Shown in pieces: positions 53,878-63,570 of a DNA stretch of 64,000 nt. The stretch comes from Desulfovibrionales bacterium (GTDB taxonomy: Bacteria; Desulfobacterota; Desulfovibrionia; Desulfovibrionales; Desulfovibrionaceae): contig JASGMV010000004.1 of the NCBI GenBank assembly GCA_030156255.1, forward strand, positions 1 to 64,000. The letters are read 5' to 3'. Position 1 is the first letter of the stretch, and every line of letters starts with the position of its first letter. A program made the translations under genes and the position numbers. The notes below the pieces were generated by a model, which saw only the letters and a list, made by a program, of their open reading frames with translations, was not told where the DNA came from and ran no database searches.

Positions 53878-55179
53878 CTATTTCATGTCGGCGCCGCTGG
53901 CGGCCTTCTGCATCTTGATCTCGACTTTTTCGGTCAGACCTTCGTAGTAGGCGCGCAGAATCGTAAGGACCTCTTCGCGGCCGAAGTGATCCGGAACCTC
54001 GGCGCCTTCGGACAGAGCCTTGCGCAGCTTGGTGCCGGACAGGATGACGCGGTCTTCCTTGGTGTGGGGGCAGGTGCGCATGGAGGCCATGCCGTCGCAC
54101 TTGAAGCAGTAGAACGTCCAGTCGATCTTCAGGGGCTCGCAAAGCAGGGCCTTGCCGCCGACCTTCTGCTTCTCCTCAGGAGTGCTGTAAGGGATGCGGT
54201 CGAAGATTTCCTGGGCTTCGAACAAGGTGTAGAAGTCGCCCACGCCAGCGTGGTCGCGGCCGATGATCATCTTGTTGACGCCGTAGTTCTGGCGGAAGGT
54301 GGCGTGCAGCAGGGCCTCGCGGGGACCGGCGTAACGCATGTCCAGAGGATAGCCGCCCTGGACCACTTTCTCTTCCACGAAGTAGCCTTTCACCAGGGTG
54401 TCGATGCATTTCAGGCGGACTTCCGCCGGAATGTCGCCGGGCTTCAGGTTACCGATGAGGGAGTGGATGATGACGCCGTCGCACACATCAATGGCGATCT
54501 TGCACAGGTGCTCGTGGGAGCGGTGCATGGGGTTGCGCAGCTGCAGGGCGGCGACGTTCTTCCAACCGCGTTCGTCGAAGATCTTGCGGGTTTCGGCGGG
54601 GCGGAGGTAGGTTCCCATGTACTTGGGATTGGTGGGGTAGTCGCCCTCGGAAAGCACTTTGATGGGGCCGGCCAGGCAGAACTCTTTGCGGGCCATGACC
54701 ATCTGGACTCCGGGGTGGTCTTCCAATGCGATCTTCATGAAGTCGCCCTGGCTGTCTTCGCCGGCGCCTTTGTAGACCATCTCGGATTCCCATTTCTTCT
54801 CATCTTCGGTCAGCTCGAAGATGTCGGTCACCTGCATGGTGGCGTAGATTTCACCGTTGCGCTCGAGAGTGACTTCCTGGCCGGCTTTGATCTCGGCGGC
54901 GTCTTCTTTCGAGCAGGAAAGCATGACCGGGACGGGCCAGAAGGTGCCGTCGGCCAGGGTGAAGTTCTCGCAAACGCTCTTCCAGTCAGCCTTGGTCATG
55001 AAGCCTTCCAGCGGGCTGAAGCCGCCGATGCCGATCATGATGGCGTCACCTTTCTCCTGAGCGGTGATCTCAACTTTTTTCAGGCTGGCCGCCTTCTTGA
55101 GTTCCGCTTCGCGCTCAGCGCCTTCCAGAAGACGAATAACGAGGCCTTTACCTCCGTGGGGGGGTACCAACTGGGACAT
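53878..55179 (-). CDS. sat: sulfate adenylyltransferase (ATP sulfurylase)
   Basis: First enzyme of sulfate activation: ATP plus sulfate gives APS, the substrate of Apr in sulfate respiration. The 433-residue protein has the nucleotide motif QLRNPMHRSHEH (about 215-226), IIGRDHAGVGDFY, GGYPLDMRYAGPREALLHA, and the Cys segment FYCFKCDGMASMRTCPH, as in dissimilatory zinc-type Sat. The ATG follows AAGGAGGAGAAGC. A single-gene unit with a strong terminator, and the best marker that this is a sulfate reducer. Confidence 0.97.
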   Translation of the reverse strand: MSQLVPPHGGKGLVIRLLEGAEREAELKKAASLKKVEITAQEKGDAIMIGIGGFSPLEGFMTKADWKSVCENFTLADGTFWPVPVMLSCSKEDAAEIKAGQEVTLERNGEIYATMQVTDIFELTEDEKKWESEMVYKGAGEDSQGDFMKIALEDHPGVQMVMARKEFCLAGPIKVLSEGDYPTNPKYMGTYLRPAETRKIFDERGWKNVAALQLRNPMHRSHEHLCKIAIDVCDGVIIHSLIGNLKPGDIPAEVRLKCIDTLVKGYFVEEKVVQGGYPLDMRYAGPREALLHATFRQNYGVNKMIIGRDHAGVGDFYTLFEAQEIFDRIPYSTPEEKQKVGGKALLCEPLKIDWTFYCFKCDGMASMRTCPHTKEDRVILSGTKLRKALSEGAEVPDHFGREEVLTILRAYYEGLTEKVEIKMQKAASGADMK

Positions 55180-55393
55180 GCTTCTCCTCCTTATGGATAT
55201 TTTACCTTGATGCGTGCTTGTCGGCCCTGTTTGTCAAGGGCCAGCCCTGCATGCCATCTTTTTCACAAATTGGCAAGAGTATGCGGCGCGGCGGACCGCG
55301 GCGTCGACTCTCTTGCGTCGCGCCGTCCTGGCGCAGGAATCAATTCAAGGCGGCGGGAGCCAGCGCACTGTTCAACCGGCGGAGCCGCAGCGG

Positions 55394-55564
55394 CTATTCC
55401 TTGTCCGGAGACCACAGCGGATCGTGGTATTTCTTCGGATTGTATAAACGCCAATCCCGGTGCCCGTTGTCGTACTTTTCATCCGCTCCGGGGTAGGGCG
55501 TGAACACATGACCTTCTTCATTCTGGCCGTTTTTGGCTTTCGGTTGCGTCTGATCCTGGGACAC
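55394..55564 (-). CDS. 56-residue GTG-start small protein
   Basis: From a GTG at 55564 preceded by AAGGAGGATTTCAAG, a textbook ribosome site at correct spacing. The product is very polar and aromatic at its end (HVFTPYPGADEKYDNGHRDW, then RLYNPKKYHDPLWSPDKE). Longer open frame upstream lacks a site. No family known. It is on the same strand as sat, upstream of it. Confidence 0.65.
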   Translation of the reverse strand: MSQDQTQPKAKNGQNEEGHVFTPYPGADEKYDNGHRDWRLYNPKKYHDPLWSPDKE

Positions 55565-56467
55565 CTTGAAATCCTCCTTGCTGAAAAGCGTCTTCAACTT
55601 ACGCCTCCCCAGGCCGTCCTGGGGTCGATGCACGAACTCCTCGGAGAAGAGGAGACATTGCAGGCAATGGGAGTCCGGCCGTCGCCGGAATCGAATCGCC
55701 GAAATTTTGTCCATGAAGGCTGCTGGTTGCGCGCCGCCTTGTGGAAGATGCGTTGGATGGCGGCCTCCATTGTGCGGAGCAGGAATCCGCGCTGCAGAGA
55801 GAGCGGCTTTCGCACCGGTTCTTTGCCTGCGAGCAGGTCCATGCGGCCGGACATTCCTTCATCGTCGTGACAATTTTGTGATCACCCCTGTTCATGCGCT
55901 CGTTCCACGGATCGGCTGCGAAGCGGGCGGGGCAACGGCGTCCTGCATCCCGAAAAAACGTCGCGCATGCGGGCCGTTCGGCGGGCCCCCGCGCCGCGGC
56001 TGCGCCGACGTTGCGCTTCGACTCGTATACCGCGTCCGCCGCCCCCTTGTCCATGCGCTCTTCCATGATTTTTGAGACGGACGTCTTGGCCGTATGCGCC
56101 GCCGTGAAGCAAGTACTTCAAGAGTAATATGCTCGACTGGCGCTGGAGACCGGAAGAAGGCGGCGCTGCAAGAAGAGAGTGAACAGGCTGCGAACAGCAT
56201 TCGAAAGGCGCCCCGGAGCGTCGAGCCGGGCTCCCATGGCCGGCGTCGTCGCCTCTACGGCCATGGCGTTCTCCTGGGCGGGGCGTTGGAAGGCTCCAGC
56301 GCCAACCGAGGCCGTTTTGGCCTTTGGTCCGGGTTTTGTCAATCAACGCCTTCACGGGAGCTGTGGAGCTTGTGGTTCCGATTTGCAAAATTTTATTCGC
56401 TTGGCAAGTATAGTGTTGGCAAAAATCGGTCGCTGTGGTAGTTTTTTCCCAAGCTGGGGGAGTGGAG
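55565..56467. other. long intergenic region with repeat copy 6
   Basis: About 900 bp with no gene that I trust; open frames on both strands are Arg/Pro-rich shadows without ribosome sites. The only structure recognised is a diverged repeat at 56101-56134. The last 100 bp is AT-richer and probably holds the promoter of the next gene. Confidence 0.45.
56101..56134 (-). repeat. composite palindromic repeat, copy 6 (edge fragment)
   Basis: GCCGTGAAGCAAG-tac-TTCAAG-agta-ATATGCTC matches the corresponding edge of copy 2 at 29 of 34 positions. Hairpins A and B are not clearly kept upstream. Confidence 0.62.
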
Positions 56468-57388
56468 TTGAACGGAGGTTTCGTTTGCCAGGGGGGCAAG
56501 ATCCTTTTCCTTATCTTATGCGCGGCGTGGCTGGCTTCCCACACCGCGGCCCAGGCCGCGGAGGAAGAGGAGGCGCCCACCGTGTACTGGCCGTACCTGT
56601 ACGTAGAGCCGTTGTGCGTCACGGAGGACGGCCGCCTGAGTGGAATCGCGATCGCCATCCAGGACATGCTTTTTCCCCGGATCAAAGGAGTCCGGAACCG
56701 GCGTATTTATGCGCCTCCCGCGCGTTGCGCCGTTTTGGCGGAAGGCAACATCACCCTTTGCGTGACGGGGTTGTTGAAAAAAAGCGGCCGGGCGCAACGC
56801 TACCTTTATAGCGATATTCCGGCCCTCCTGTTGCCGCCCGTGGAGATCACCGCGCTGAAGGGCCGCTTGAGCGCCATGGCGCAAAACGGCGCCATTTCGC
56901 TTGAGAAACTGCTCCAGCATCCCGATCTAAGCCTCGGGGTGAACAAATTTTTCAGCTACGGCGAGAAGGTTGACGATTTGCTCTCCCGTTACAAGGATCG
57001 GGCGCGGATCGTTTCGGCGTACAGTCCCGAATTCTCCAAGCAGGTTTTGCGGATGCTCAAGGCGGGGCGCATCGACTACACGCTGCTGGGCGCCTCCGAG
57101 GCCAAACGCGCCGCCGAGGAGCTCGGTCTGGCCCAGGATTTCGAGAGCTTTACTTTGGCCGAGGGGCTTTCGTTCGACCCGGGATACATCGCCTGCACCC
57201 GCAACGAACTCGGGAAGGAGGTCATACGCCGCGTCAACGCGCTCCTCTGGAACATGACGCAGACGCACAGCTATCTGGAGTTGTTCTCGCCTTGGATTCC
57301 GGCGCAATCCTGGGAGGCGTTCCAACACGAATACAAGGCGGCCATGTTCGGCCGGCCCGACGAGCCCGCCGCCGCTTCTTCTCCTTAA
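56468..57388 (+). CDS. periplasmic solute-binding-like protein
   Basis: The protein of about 306 residues starts with a signal peptide (KILFLILCAAWLASHTAAQAA). The mature domain resembles family-3 extracellular binding proteins: YWPYLYVEPLCVTEDGRLSG, IAIQDMLFPRIKG, and FSKQVLRMLKAGRIDYTLLG. It could be an orphan receptor rather than a transporter part. The start is uncertain: a TTG at 56468 has a good GGGGGA site, while GTGs at 56435 or 56462 are alternatives. It lies 99 bp upstream of dnaE. Confidence 0.75.
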   Translation: MNGGFVCQGGKILFLILCAAWLASHTAAQAAEEEEAPTVYWPYLYVEPLCVTEDGRLSGIAIAIQDMLFPRIKGVRNRRIYAPPARCAVLAEGNITLCVTGLLKKSGRAQRYLYSDIPALLLPPVEITALKGRLSAMAQNGAISLEKLLQHPDLSLGVNKFFSYGEKVDDLLSRYKDRARIVSAYSPEFSKQVLRMLKAGRIDYTLLGASEAKRAAEELGLAQDFESFTLAEGLSFDPGYIACTRNELGKEVIRRVNALLWNMTQTHSYLELFSPWIPAQSWEAFQHEYKAAMFGRPDEPAAASSP

Positions 57389-57487
57389 CCTTCTTCCGAT
57401 ATTCGTTTTTTCTCCGATTTCCTTTTGCCCGGACCGCCGCCGTTTCCATTCGCCGCCTATTCGGTTAAGGTCGCGGCAGGAGGGGCT

Positions 57488-60400
57488 ATGGCTGATTTTG
57501 TGCATTTGCATTGCCACACCGAATACAGTCTGCTGGACGGCGCCATTCGCATCAACGATCTGTGCAGCCGGGCCAAGGATTACGGCATGCCCGCCGCGGC
57601 GATCACGGACCACGGCAATATGTACGGGGCGGTGACGTTCTACACCACTGCCCGCGACGTGGGGATCAAACCCATCATCGGATGCGAAGCCTACGTCGCT
57701 CCCGGCAGCAGATTGGAGAAAACCGGCCGCTCTCCGTCCGAGGCCGGCTACCACTTGGTCCTTCTGGCCAAGAACGGCGCCGGCTACCGCAACCTGGTCA
57801 AGATGGTTTCCGAGGGGTTTTTGTCGGGCTTCCACTACAAACCGCGCATGGACAAGGATCTCTTGCGCAGCCACAGCGAAGGGATCATCGCGCTTTCCGC
57901 CTGCCTGGGCGGAGAGGTGAACCAGGCGTTGTTGAAGCAGGGCTTCGACGCGGGCCTGGAGGTCGCTCGGGAGTATGCGGACATTTTTCCCGGCGCATTC
58001 TATCTGGAGCTGCAGGAGAACGGCCTCGCCGAGCAGAACCAGGTGAACGGCATGCTGCTCGACATCGCCAAAAAGACCGGCCTGCCCCTGGTCGCCACCA
58101 ATGACTGCCACTACCTGGAGAAGGACGACTACGAGGCCCACGACATTCTGTTGTGCATCCAGACCGCCTCCTGCGTGGACCAGAAGAAGCGCATGCGCAT
58201 GGAGACGGAGGAGTTGTACTTCAAGCCTCCGGAAAAAATGGAGGCGGACTTCTCCTACGCGCCGCAGGCCGTGGAGAACACCTTCGCCATCGCCGAGCAG
58301 TGCAACGTGGAGATTGAACTGGGCAAGCACCACTTCCCCGTCTACGAACTGCCCGAGGGCGTGTCCATCGACGATGAGTTTCGCCGGTTGGCCGTGGAAG
58401 GATTGGAGAAACGTCTGGCGGCGAAACCGGAGTTGAGCGAAGCCAAGAAGCAGGAATACTGGGACCGCCTGAATCGGGAGATGGACGTTATCTCGGAAAT
58501 GGAATTCCCGGCGTACTTTCTCATCGTCCAGGATTTCATCAACTGGTCCAAGAACAACGGCATCCCCGTCGGCCCCGGCCGAGGCTCCGCAGCGGGGTCG
58601 CTTGTTGCCTACGCCCTGCGCATCACCAACCTGGACCCGATTCCGTACAATCTCTTCTTCGAGCGCTTCCTGAACGTGGAGCGCGTCTCCATGCCGGATA
58701 TCGACGTGGACTTCTGCGAACGTCGGCGCAGCGAGGCCATTCGGTACGTTTCGCAAAAGTACGGCGAAGACTCCGTGGCGCAGATCACCACCTTCGGGAC
58801 CATGAAGGCCAAGGCCGTGGTCCGGGACGTGGGCCGGGCTCTGGGCATGACCTTCTCCGAGACGGATAAGATCGCCAAGCTCATTCCGGACGACCATAAG
58901 ATGACCATCGACAAGGCCCTGGAACAGGAGCCGGAGCTGTCCAACCTGGCCCTGGCCGACCCCAAGGTGGAGAAGCTGCTGCACATCTCCAAGCGGTTGG
59001 AGGGCCTGTGCCGCCACGCCTCCACCCATGCGGCCGGGGTGGTCATCTCGGATAAGCCCATGACCGAGTATCTCCCCCTGTACCGCGGGAAAAAGGGTGA
59101 AGTCGTCACCCAGTACGACGGAAAGCGGGTGGAGAAGGTCGGGCTCATCAAGTTCGACTTTTTGGGCCTGCGGACCATGACCGTGATCGAGGACTGCCTG
59201 AAGCTCATCGGACAGCAGGGCAAGCCCGTTCCGGACCTGGACTCCCTGTCCCTGGACGATCCCAAGGCCTATGAGATTTTCGCCGCGGGCGATACGGACG
59301 GCATCTTCCAGGTGGAAAGCGCGGGCATGCGCCGCTACCTCCGGATGCTCAAGCCGAGCTGCTTCGAGGACGTCATCGCCATGCTGGCCCTGTACCGGCC
59401 GGGGCCGCTGGAGTCCGGCATGGTCGAGGACTTCATTCAACGCAAGCAGGGACTCAAGCCGGTCACCTACCCGCACCCTTCCCTGGAGGATACGCTCAAG
59501 GCCACCTACGGGGTCATCGTGTACCAGGAGCAGGTCATGAGGATCGCCCAGGTCATGGGCAATTATTCCTTGGGAGAAGGCGACCTGCTCCGCCGGGCCA
59601 TGGGCAAGAAGGTCGCCGCGGAGATGGCGGCCCAGCGGCAAAGATTTCTGTCCGGCGCCCGGGAGAACGGCATCCCCGAGTCCAAGGCCAACGAGGTCTT
59701 CGACCTGATGGAGTTGTTCGCCAAGTACGGCTTCAACAAGTCCCACAGCGCGGCCTACGCCCTCATTTCCTATTACACCGCCTACCTCAAGGCCCACTAT
59801 CCCGTGGAGTTCATGGCCGCGCTCATCTCTTCGGAGCTTTCCAACCCGGACAAGGTGTTCCGCTACATGAACTCCTGCCGGGAGATGAAAGTGGCTGTGG
59901 ATTCGCCCAACGTGAACGACAGCCATCGGGACTTCTCCATCCACGGCGGCCGGATCGTTTTCGGCCTGGGAGGCGTGAAGAACGTGGGCGACGAAGCCAT
60001 TCGGGAGATCATTCGGGAGCGCGAGGCAAACGGCCCCTATACGGACCTGATGGACTTCTGCTCCCGGGTGAATTTGCGCAAAGTCACCAAGCGGGTCATC
60101 GAGTATCTGATCAAGAGCGGTTCGATGGACTGCCTTGGCGTCAGCCGGGCCGGGCTGCACGCCGCCCTGGAGAAGGCGGTGGCCTACGGCCAGAAGCGGG
60201 CCAAAGAGAAGGCCTGCGGCCAGTTGTCCATGCTGGACATGATGGGCGGGAGCGGAAACGGCGGTTTGCCCGGCTGCGTTGATCTGATGCGCGAGGAGCG
60301 CGAGCTGCCGGAATGGCCGGATGACGAAAAGCTCAAGCTGGAGAAGGAGGCGCTCGGCTTCTTTTTGTCCAGCCATCCGCTGCTCGCCTACCGTCGGGAG

Positions 60401-61000
60401 ATGGCTCGCCTGCACCTGACGTCCCTGGACGAATGCAAGGAATTCGGCAAGGGGGCGGCGGTCAAGGTCGGGCTCATCGTGACGGCGGTCAAGGAGTATA
60501 TCAACAAGCGCGGCGAAAAGATGGCTTTTTGCCAGGTGGAGGATTTGACCGGCTCCGGCGAGTTGACCATGTTCGCCGACGTGTATCAGGCGGCCAAACC
60601 CCTCATCGCCGAGGACGCGCCGCTGCTCGTTCAGGCCAAGGTGGACGTGCGCGATCAAAACGACGGGGACGACGAAGGGCCCAAGCAGGCCAAGCTGCTG
60701 GCGGAGGAAGTCTCCAGACTGGCCGAGGTGCTGCAGAACGCCGACGCGCCGGTGGTGCTGGAGCTGGAGCTGGAGGAGGGCGAGGGCCTGCAGGCCCATC
60801 TGGCCGCCCTCAAGGACTTGCTGGTCGGTTGTCCCGGCAAGGCGCCGGTGTCGCTCCAGGTGCGTTTGCCGGGCTGCCTCTGCACTCTGAAACTGGCGGA
60901 CACGTTCAAGGTCGGGCCATGCCCCGACTTTTGGAAAGATTTCGAGGCGTGGCGGGACAAGGCCAGGACTTCCTCGGCGGGGGAGGAGCAGGCGGCATGA
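57488..61000 (+). CDS. dnaE: DNA polymerase III alpha subunit
   Basis: Replicative polymerase, 1170 residues. Order: PHP domain (FVHLHCHTEYSLLDGA, ITDHGNMYGA), palm (GPGRGSAAGSLVAYALRIT and the catalytic aspartates in MPDIDVDFCERRR), fingers, HhH and OB-fold (AAVKVGLIVTAVKEYINKRG), and a C-terminal tau-binding tail. The ATG at 57488 follows GGCAGGAGGGGCT. Its TGA overlaps the ATG of the TIM-barrel gene. Length is normal. Confidence 0.97.
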   Translation: MADFVHLHCHTEYSLLDGAIRINDLCSRAKDYGMPAAAITDHGNMYGAVTFYTTARDVGIKPIIGCEAYVAPGSRLEKTGRSPSEAGYHLVLLAKNGAGYRNLVKMVSEGFLSGFHYKPRMDKDLLRSHSEGIIALSACLGGEVNQALLKQGFDAGLEVAREYADIFPGAFYLELQENGLAEQNQVNGMLLDIAKKTGLPLVATNDCHYLEKDDYEAHDILLCIQTASCVDQKKRMRMETEELYFKPPEKMEADFSYAPQAVENTFAIAEQCNVEIELGKHHFPVYELPEGVSIDDEFRRLAVEGLEKRLAAKPELSEAKKQEYWDRLNREMDVISEMEFPAYFLIVQDFINWSKNNGIPVGPGRGSAAGSLVAYALRITNLDPIPYNLFFERFLNVERVSMPDIDVDFCERRRSEAIRYVSQKYGEDSVAQITTFGTMKAKAVVRDVGRALGMTFSETDKIAKLIPDDHKMTIDKALEQEPELSNLALADPKVEKLLHISKRLEGLCRHASTHAAGVVISDKPMTEYLPLYRGKKGEVVTQYDGKRVEKVGLIKFDFLGLRTMTVIEDCLKLIGQQGKPVPDLDSLSLDDPKAYEIFAAGDTDGIFQVESAGMRRYLRMLKPSCFEDVIAMLALYRPGPLESGMVEDFIQRKQGLKPVTYPHPSLEDTLKATYGVIVYQEQVMRIAQVMGNYSLGEGDLLRRAMGKKVAAEMAAQRQRFLSGARENGIPESKANEVFDLMELFAKYGFNKSHSAAYALISYYTAYLKAHYPVEFMAALISSELSNPDKVFRYMNSCREMKVAVDSPNVNDSHRDFSIHGGRIVFGLGGVKNVGDEAIREIIREREANGPYTDLMDFCSRVNLRKVTKRVIEYLIKSGSMDCLGVSRAGLHAALEKAVAYGQKRAKEKACGQLSMLDMMGGSGNGGLPGCVDLMREERELPEWPDDEKLKLEKEALGFFLSSHPLLAYRREMARLHLTSLDECKEFGKGAAVKVGLIVTAVKEYINKRGEKMAFCQVEDLTGSGELTMFADVYQAAKPLIAEDAPLLVQAKVDVRDQNDGDDEGPKQAKLLAEEVSRLAEVLQNADAPVVLELELEEGEGLQAHLAALKDLLVGCPGKAPVSLQVRLPGCLCTLKLADTFKVGPCPDFWKDFEAWRDKARTSSAGEEQAA

Positions 61001-61818
61001 CGCCGTATTTTGTAAACTTGCCGTTGGGATACGCCTTTCAGGGAATGTACATCGATTTGTTTCTGGAGCAGAAGGTCTGCCCCGAACTCGGCCTGGAGGG
61101 CGTGGACCTGGAAGACCCCGCCGTATTCAAGCGCATTGAAAACATGGCCGGCCGGATACGCGAAGCCGGACTGGTCTGCAGCGTCCATTTGCCCTGGACT
61201 GGACTCTCCATGTTCGCCCACGGCGCCTCGCTGGAGAGTCGCCTGGACGCGGCCAGCCGCGCTTTGGAGGCGGCGCAGGCGTTCAATCCCGTCCGGCTTG
61301 TGGCCCACCCCGACATTCCCTCCGGAAGCCTGGAGGAGCGCCGGGCGGATGTCGGCCTGTGCGCCGAGTTGTGGCGGAGGGTCGCGGAGACATGGCCCGG
61401 GCATCCGCCCTTGGCCTTGGAGAATACTTTCGAGGACGATCCCCGGACGCTTGCAGCCCTGGCCGCCGAGATCGATCGGGCCGACGTGGGGCTTTGTTTT
61501 GACGTGGGGCATTGGCGCGCTTTTGCGCGGGGCGCGGTTCGCAAGAATCTTTCCGTCTGGATGGAAACGCTGGCGCCGTACCTGTCGCACGTACATCTTC
61601 ACGACAACAACGGCTGGGAGGATGAACACCTGGGACTGGGCGCCGGTGGCGTGGATTGGGGGGAGTTCGCCGAGACCCTGGCGTTCGCCGTCGGCCCGGT
61701 TACGGCCGCGCTGGAGCCCCACAGCCTGAAGGACTACAACACGACGCTGCGCTATCTCGAAGGCAATCCGATGATTTTAAGCCGCATCAAGCCCGCCCGC
61801 CATATTGACAGACCTTGA
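60997..61818 (+). CDS. TIM-barrel sugar-phosphate isomerase/epimerase-like protein
   Basis: Xylose-isomerase-like TIM-barrel protein (AP endonuclease family 2 fold) of 273 residues. Metal-binding segments can be read: CSVHLPW, LALENTFEDD, LCFDVGHW and HVHLHDNNGWEDEHLGLGAG. The start overlaps dnaE by ATGA, so it is translated from the dnaE message. The substrate is unknown; endonuclease IV is less likely because the typical HxSY series is absent. Confidence 0.86.
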   Translation: MTPYFVNLPLGYAFQGMYIDLFLEQKVCPELGLEGVDLEDPAVFKRIENMAGRIREAGLVCSVHLPWTGLSMFAHGASLESRLDAASRALEAAQAFNPVRLVAHPDIPSGSLEERRADVGLCAELWRRVAETWPGHPPLALENTFEDDPRTLAALAAEIDRADVGLCFDVGHWRAFARGAVRKNLSVWMETLAPYLSHVHLHDNNGWEDEHLGLGAGGVDWGEFAETLAFAVGPVTAALEPHSLKDYNTTLRYLEGNPMILSRIKPARHIDRP

Positions 61819-61929
61819 TAAACCCGTTGGAATACGTTCAATCAGCAATGACTGTATTGCCGGGAGATCTCTGGCGCCATGCCGGGCATGGCGCCCGACG
61901 CCATCATTGAACCAGATAAGGAGATCGTG

Positions 61930-63033
61930 ATGCGAATCGGAGTCCCCAGGGAAATCAAGCAGATGGAGAACCGGGTTTCTTTGACGCCCGGAGCTGTGGA
62001 GACATTGGTCCGGCGCGGCCGCGAGGTTGTTGTCGAGCAGGGCGCCGGCGAGGGAAGCGGCTTTTCGGATGAGGAGTACGCCGCCGCCGGGGCCGTCATC
62101 GCTGATGCGGCCGAAGCCTGGGCCTGCCGGATGGTGGTCAAGGTCAAGGAGCCGACGCCCGCGGAGTACGGCTTCTTGCGCGACGACCTGATTTTATTCA
62201 CTTACCTGCACCTGGCGGCCAACGAGAGCCTGACCAGGGCGCTGCTCGACAGCCGAACCGCCGCCATCGCCTACGAGACGGTGCAGCTGCCGGACAAGAG
62301 CCTTCCGTTGCTGACGCCCATGAGCGAGGTGGCGGGGCGCATGGCCACGCAAGTGGGGGCGCAATATCTGGAAAAACCCAACGGCGGGCGCGGCGTGCTT
62401 CTTTCGGGCGCCCCGGGCGTGCCCCCGGCGTCCGTGGTCATTATCGGCTGCGGGGTGGTGGGGGCCAACGCGGCGAAAATCGCCGTGGGCATGGGCGCCA
62501 TGGTGACGGTTTTCGACGTCAACCACCACCGGCTCATGTACCTGGACGATCTGTACCGGGGGCGGTTGATCACCATGAACTCGACGGAGCCCAACATTCG
62601 GGAGGCCGTACGGCAGGCCGACCTTGTCATCGGCGCCGTGCTCATCCCAGGGGCCAAGGCCCCTCGGCTGGTCTCCAGAGAAATGGTGGCCGCCATGAAG
62701 GAAGGGGCGGTCATCGTGGACGTGGCGGTGGACCAGGGCGGTTGCGTGGAGACCACCCGGGCCACCACGCACGACGCCCCCACCTACGTGGTGGACGGCG
62801 TCGTTCATTATGGCGTGGCCAACATGCCCGGGGCCGTTCCCCGCACCTCGACCTTCGCTCTGGTCAACCAGACCATGCCGTACATCCAACGCATCGCGGA
62901 CAAGGGGTTGGCGGCTCTGTCCGACGACCCGGCCCTGGCCTTGGGCTTGAACGCCTGGCGCGGCAGACTGACATATCAGGCCGTGGCCGAGGCTTTCGAC
63001 CTGCCCTGTTGCTCTCCCGGCGAAGTGTTGTGA
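61930..63033 (+). CDS. ald: alanine dehydrogenase
   Basis: NAD-dependent L-alanine oxidation to pyruvate and ammonia. The 367-residue protein has MRIGVPREIKQMENRVSLTP, the substrate Lys in VKVKEPTPAEY, YLHLAANESLT, the Rossmann loop VVIIGCGVVGANAAKIAVGM and NMPGAVPRTSTFAL. The ATG follows AAGGAGATCGTG. A terminator follows. Alanine is a usable carbon source in some sulfate reducers. Confidence 0.95.
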   Translation: MRIGVPREIKQMENRVSLTPGAVETLVRRGREVVVEQGAGEGSGFSDEEYAAAGAVIADAAEAWACRMVVKVKEPTPAEYGFLRDDLILFTYLHLAANESLTRALLDSRTAAIAYETVQLPDKSLPLLTPMSEVAGRMATQVGAQYLEKPNGGRGVLLSGAPGVPPASVVIIGCGVVGANAAKIAVGMGAMVTVFDVNHHRLMYLDDLYRGRLITMNSTEPNIREAVRQADLVIGAVLIPGAKAPRLVSREMVAAMKEGAVIVDVAVDQGGCVETTRATTHDAPTYVVDGVVHYGVANMPGAVPRTSTFALVNQTMPYIQRIADKGLAALSDDPALALGLNAWRGRLTYQAVAEAFDLPCCSPGEVL

Positions 63034-63071
63034 TGCGCAAGGCCGAATAAACGCGGCCTCGGTCGAAACGA

Positions 63072-63101
63072 AAGCCGGAGCGGCACACCCCGCTCCGGCT
63101 T
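63072..63101 (+). terminator. stem-loop terminator after ald
   Basis: A 12-bp perfect stem AAGCCGGAGCGG with its complement and a 6-nt loop, with a short T tail. It lies 38 bp past the ald stop and may also end the convergent mucR-like gene. Confidence 0.72.
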
Positions 63102-63150
63102 CATACGCAACGCGCCCCCCCAGAAGCGGTGCGAACAATCAGCCCGGTTC

Positions 63151-63546
63151 TCAATCTTTTTTACGACGCTCCCACAGCTTCATGTCCTTCATCTTTTTGC
63201 GGCGATCCCGCTGCAGGGATTTGCAGACGAGCGGCATGCCTTTCGGATATCCCCACTTTTCGCGGTATTCGTCCGGAGTCAATCCGAACTTGGCCAGATG
63301 CCGTTTGGTCAGGATTTTGAAGGCCTTGCCGGACTCCAGACAGATGATGGATTTTTCCCTGACGGCCTTCTTGGGATCAACCGGCGGATTTTTGGTTTCC
63401 GGCCCTTGCACTTCCAGGCCTTCGCCAATGTTTTTGATGTCGTCAGCGAGTTTTTGCACCATGGAGGTGATTTCCTCCTCGGTCATGCTGCGCACGCTCG
63501 CTTGCGCCTTGACGATCTCTAACGCTTGTTTGAGATGGTCTTCCAT
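63151..63546 (-). CDS. MucR/Ros-family zinc-finger regulator
   Basis: The 131-residue protein has the Ros/MucR C-terminal zinc-finger-like core IICLESGKAFKILTKRHLAK followed by GLTPDEYREKWGYPKGMPLV, with the family residues around Cys and His kept. The N-terminus is a helical dimerisation region (EITSMVQKLADDIKNI). A basic tail ends the protein. The ATG follows AAAGGAGGACGT. A candidate promoter is just upstream. In related bacteria this family acts as a broad repressor or nucleoid factor. Confidence 0.9.
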   Translation of the reverse strand: MEDHLKQALEIVKAQASVRSMTEEEITSMVQKLADDIKNIGEGLEVQGPETKNPPVDPKKAVREKSIICLESGKAFKILTKRHLAKFGLTPDEYREKWGYPKGMPLVCKSLQRDRRKKMKDMKLWERRKKD

Positions 63547-63570
63547 ACGTCCTCCTTTATTGGTCTCGCG

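Noticed and set aside
55882-56685. 267-residue minus-strand frame and overlapping plus-strand frames upstream of the binding-protein gene
   Set aside because: Arg/Pro/Ser-rich sequence without start signals, crossing a repeat fragment and the signal-peptide region of the plus-strand gene. Treated as shadows.
60655-61722. Long minus-strand frames antisense to dnaE and its downstream gene
   Set aside because: They arise from the high GC third position of the plus-strand genes; the plus-strand proteins have clear families.
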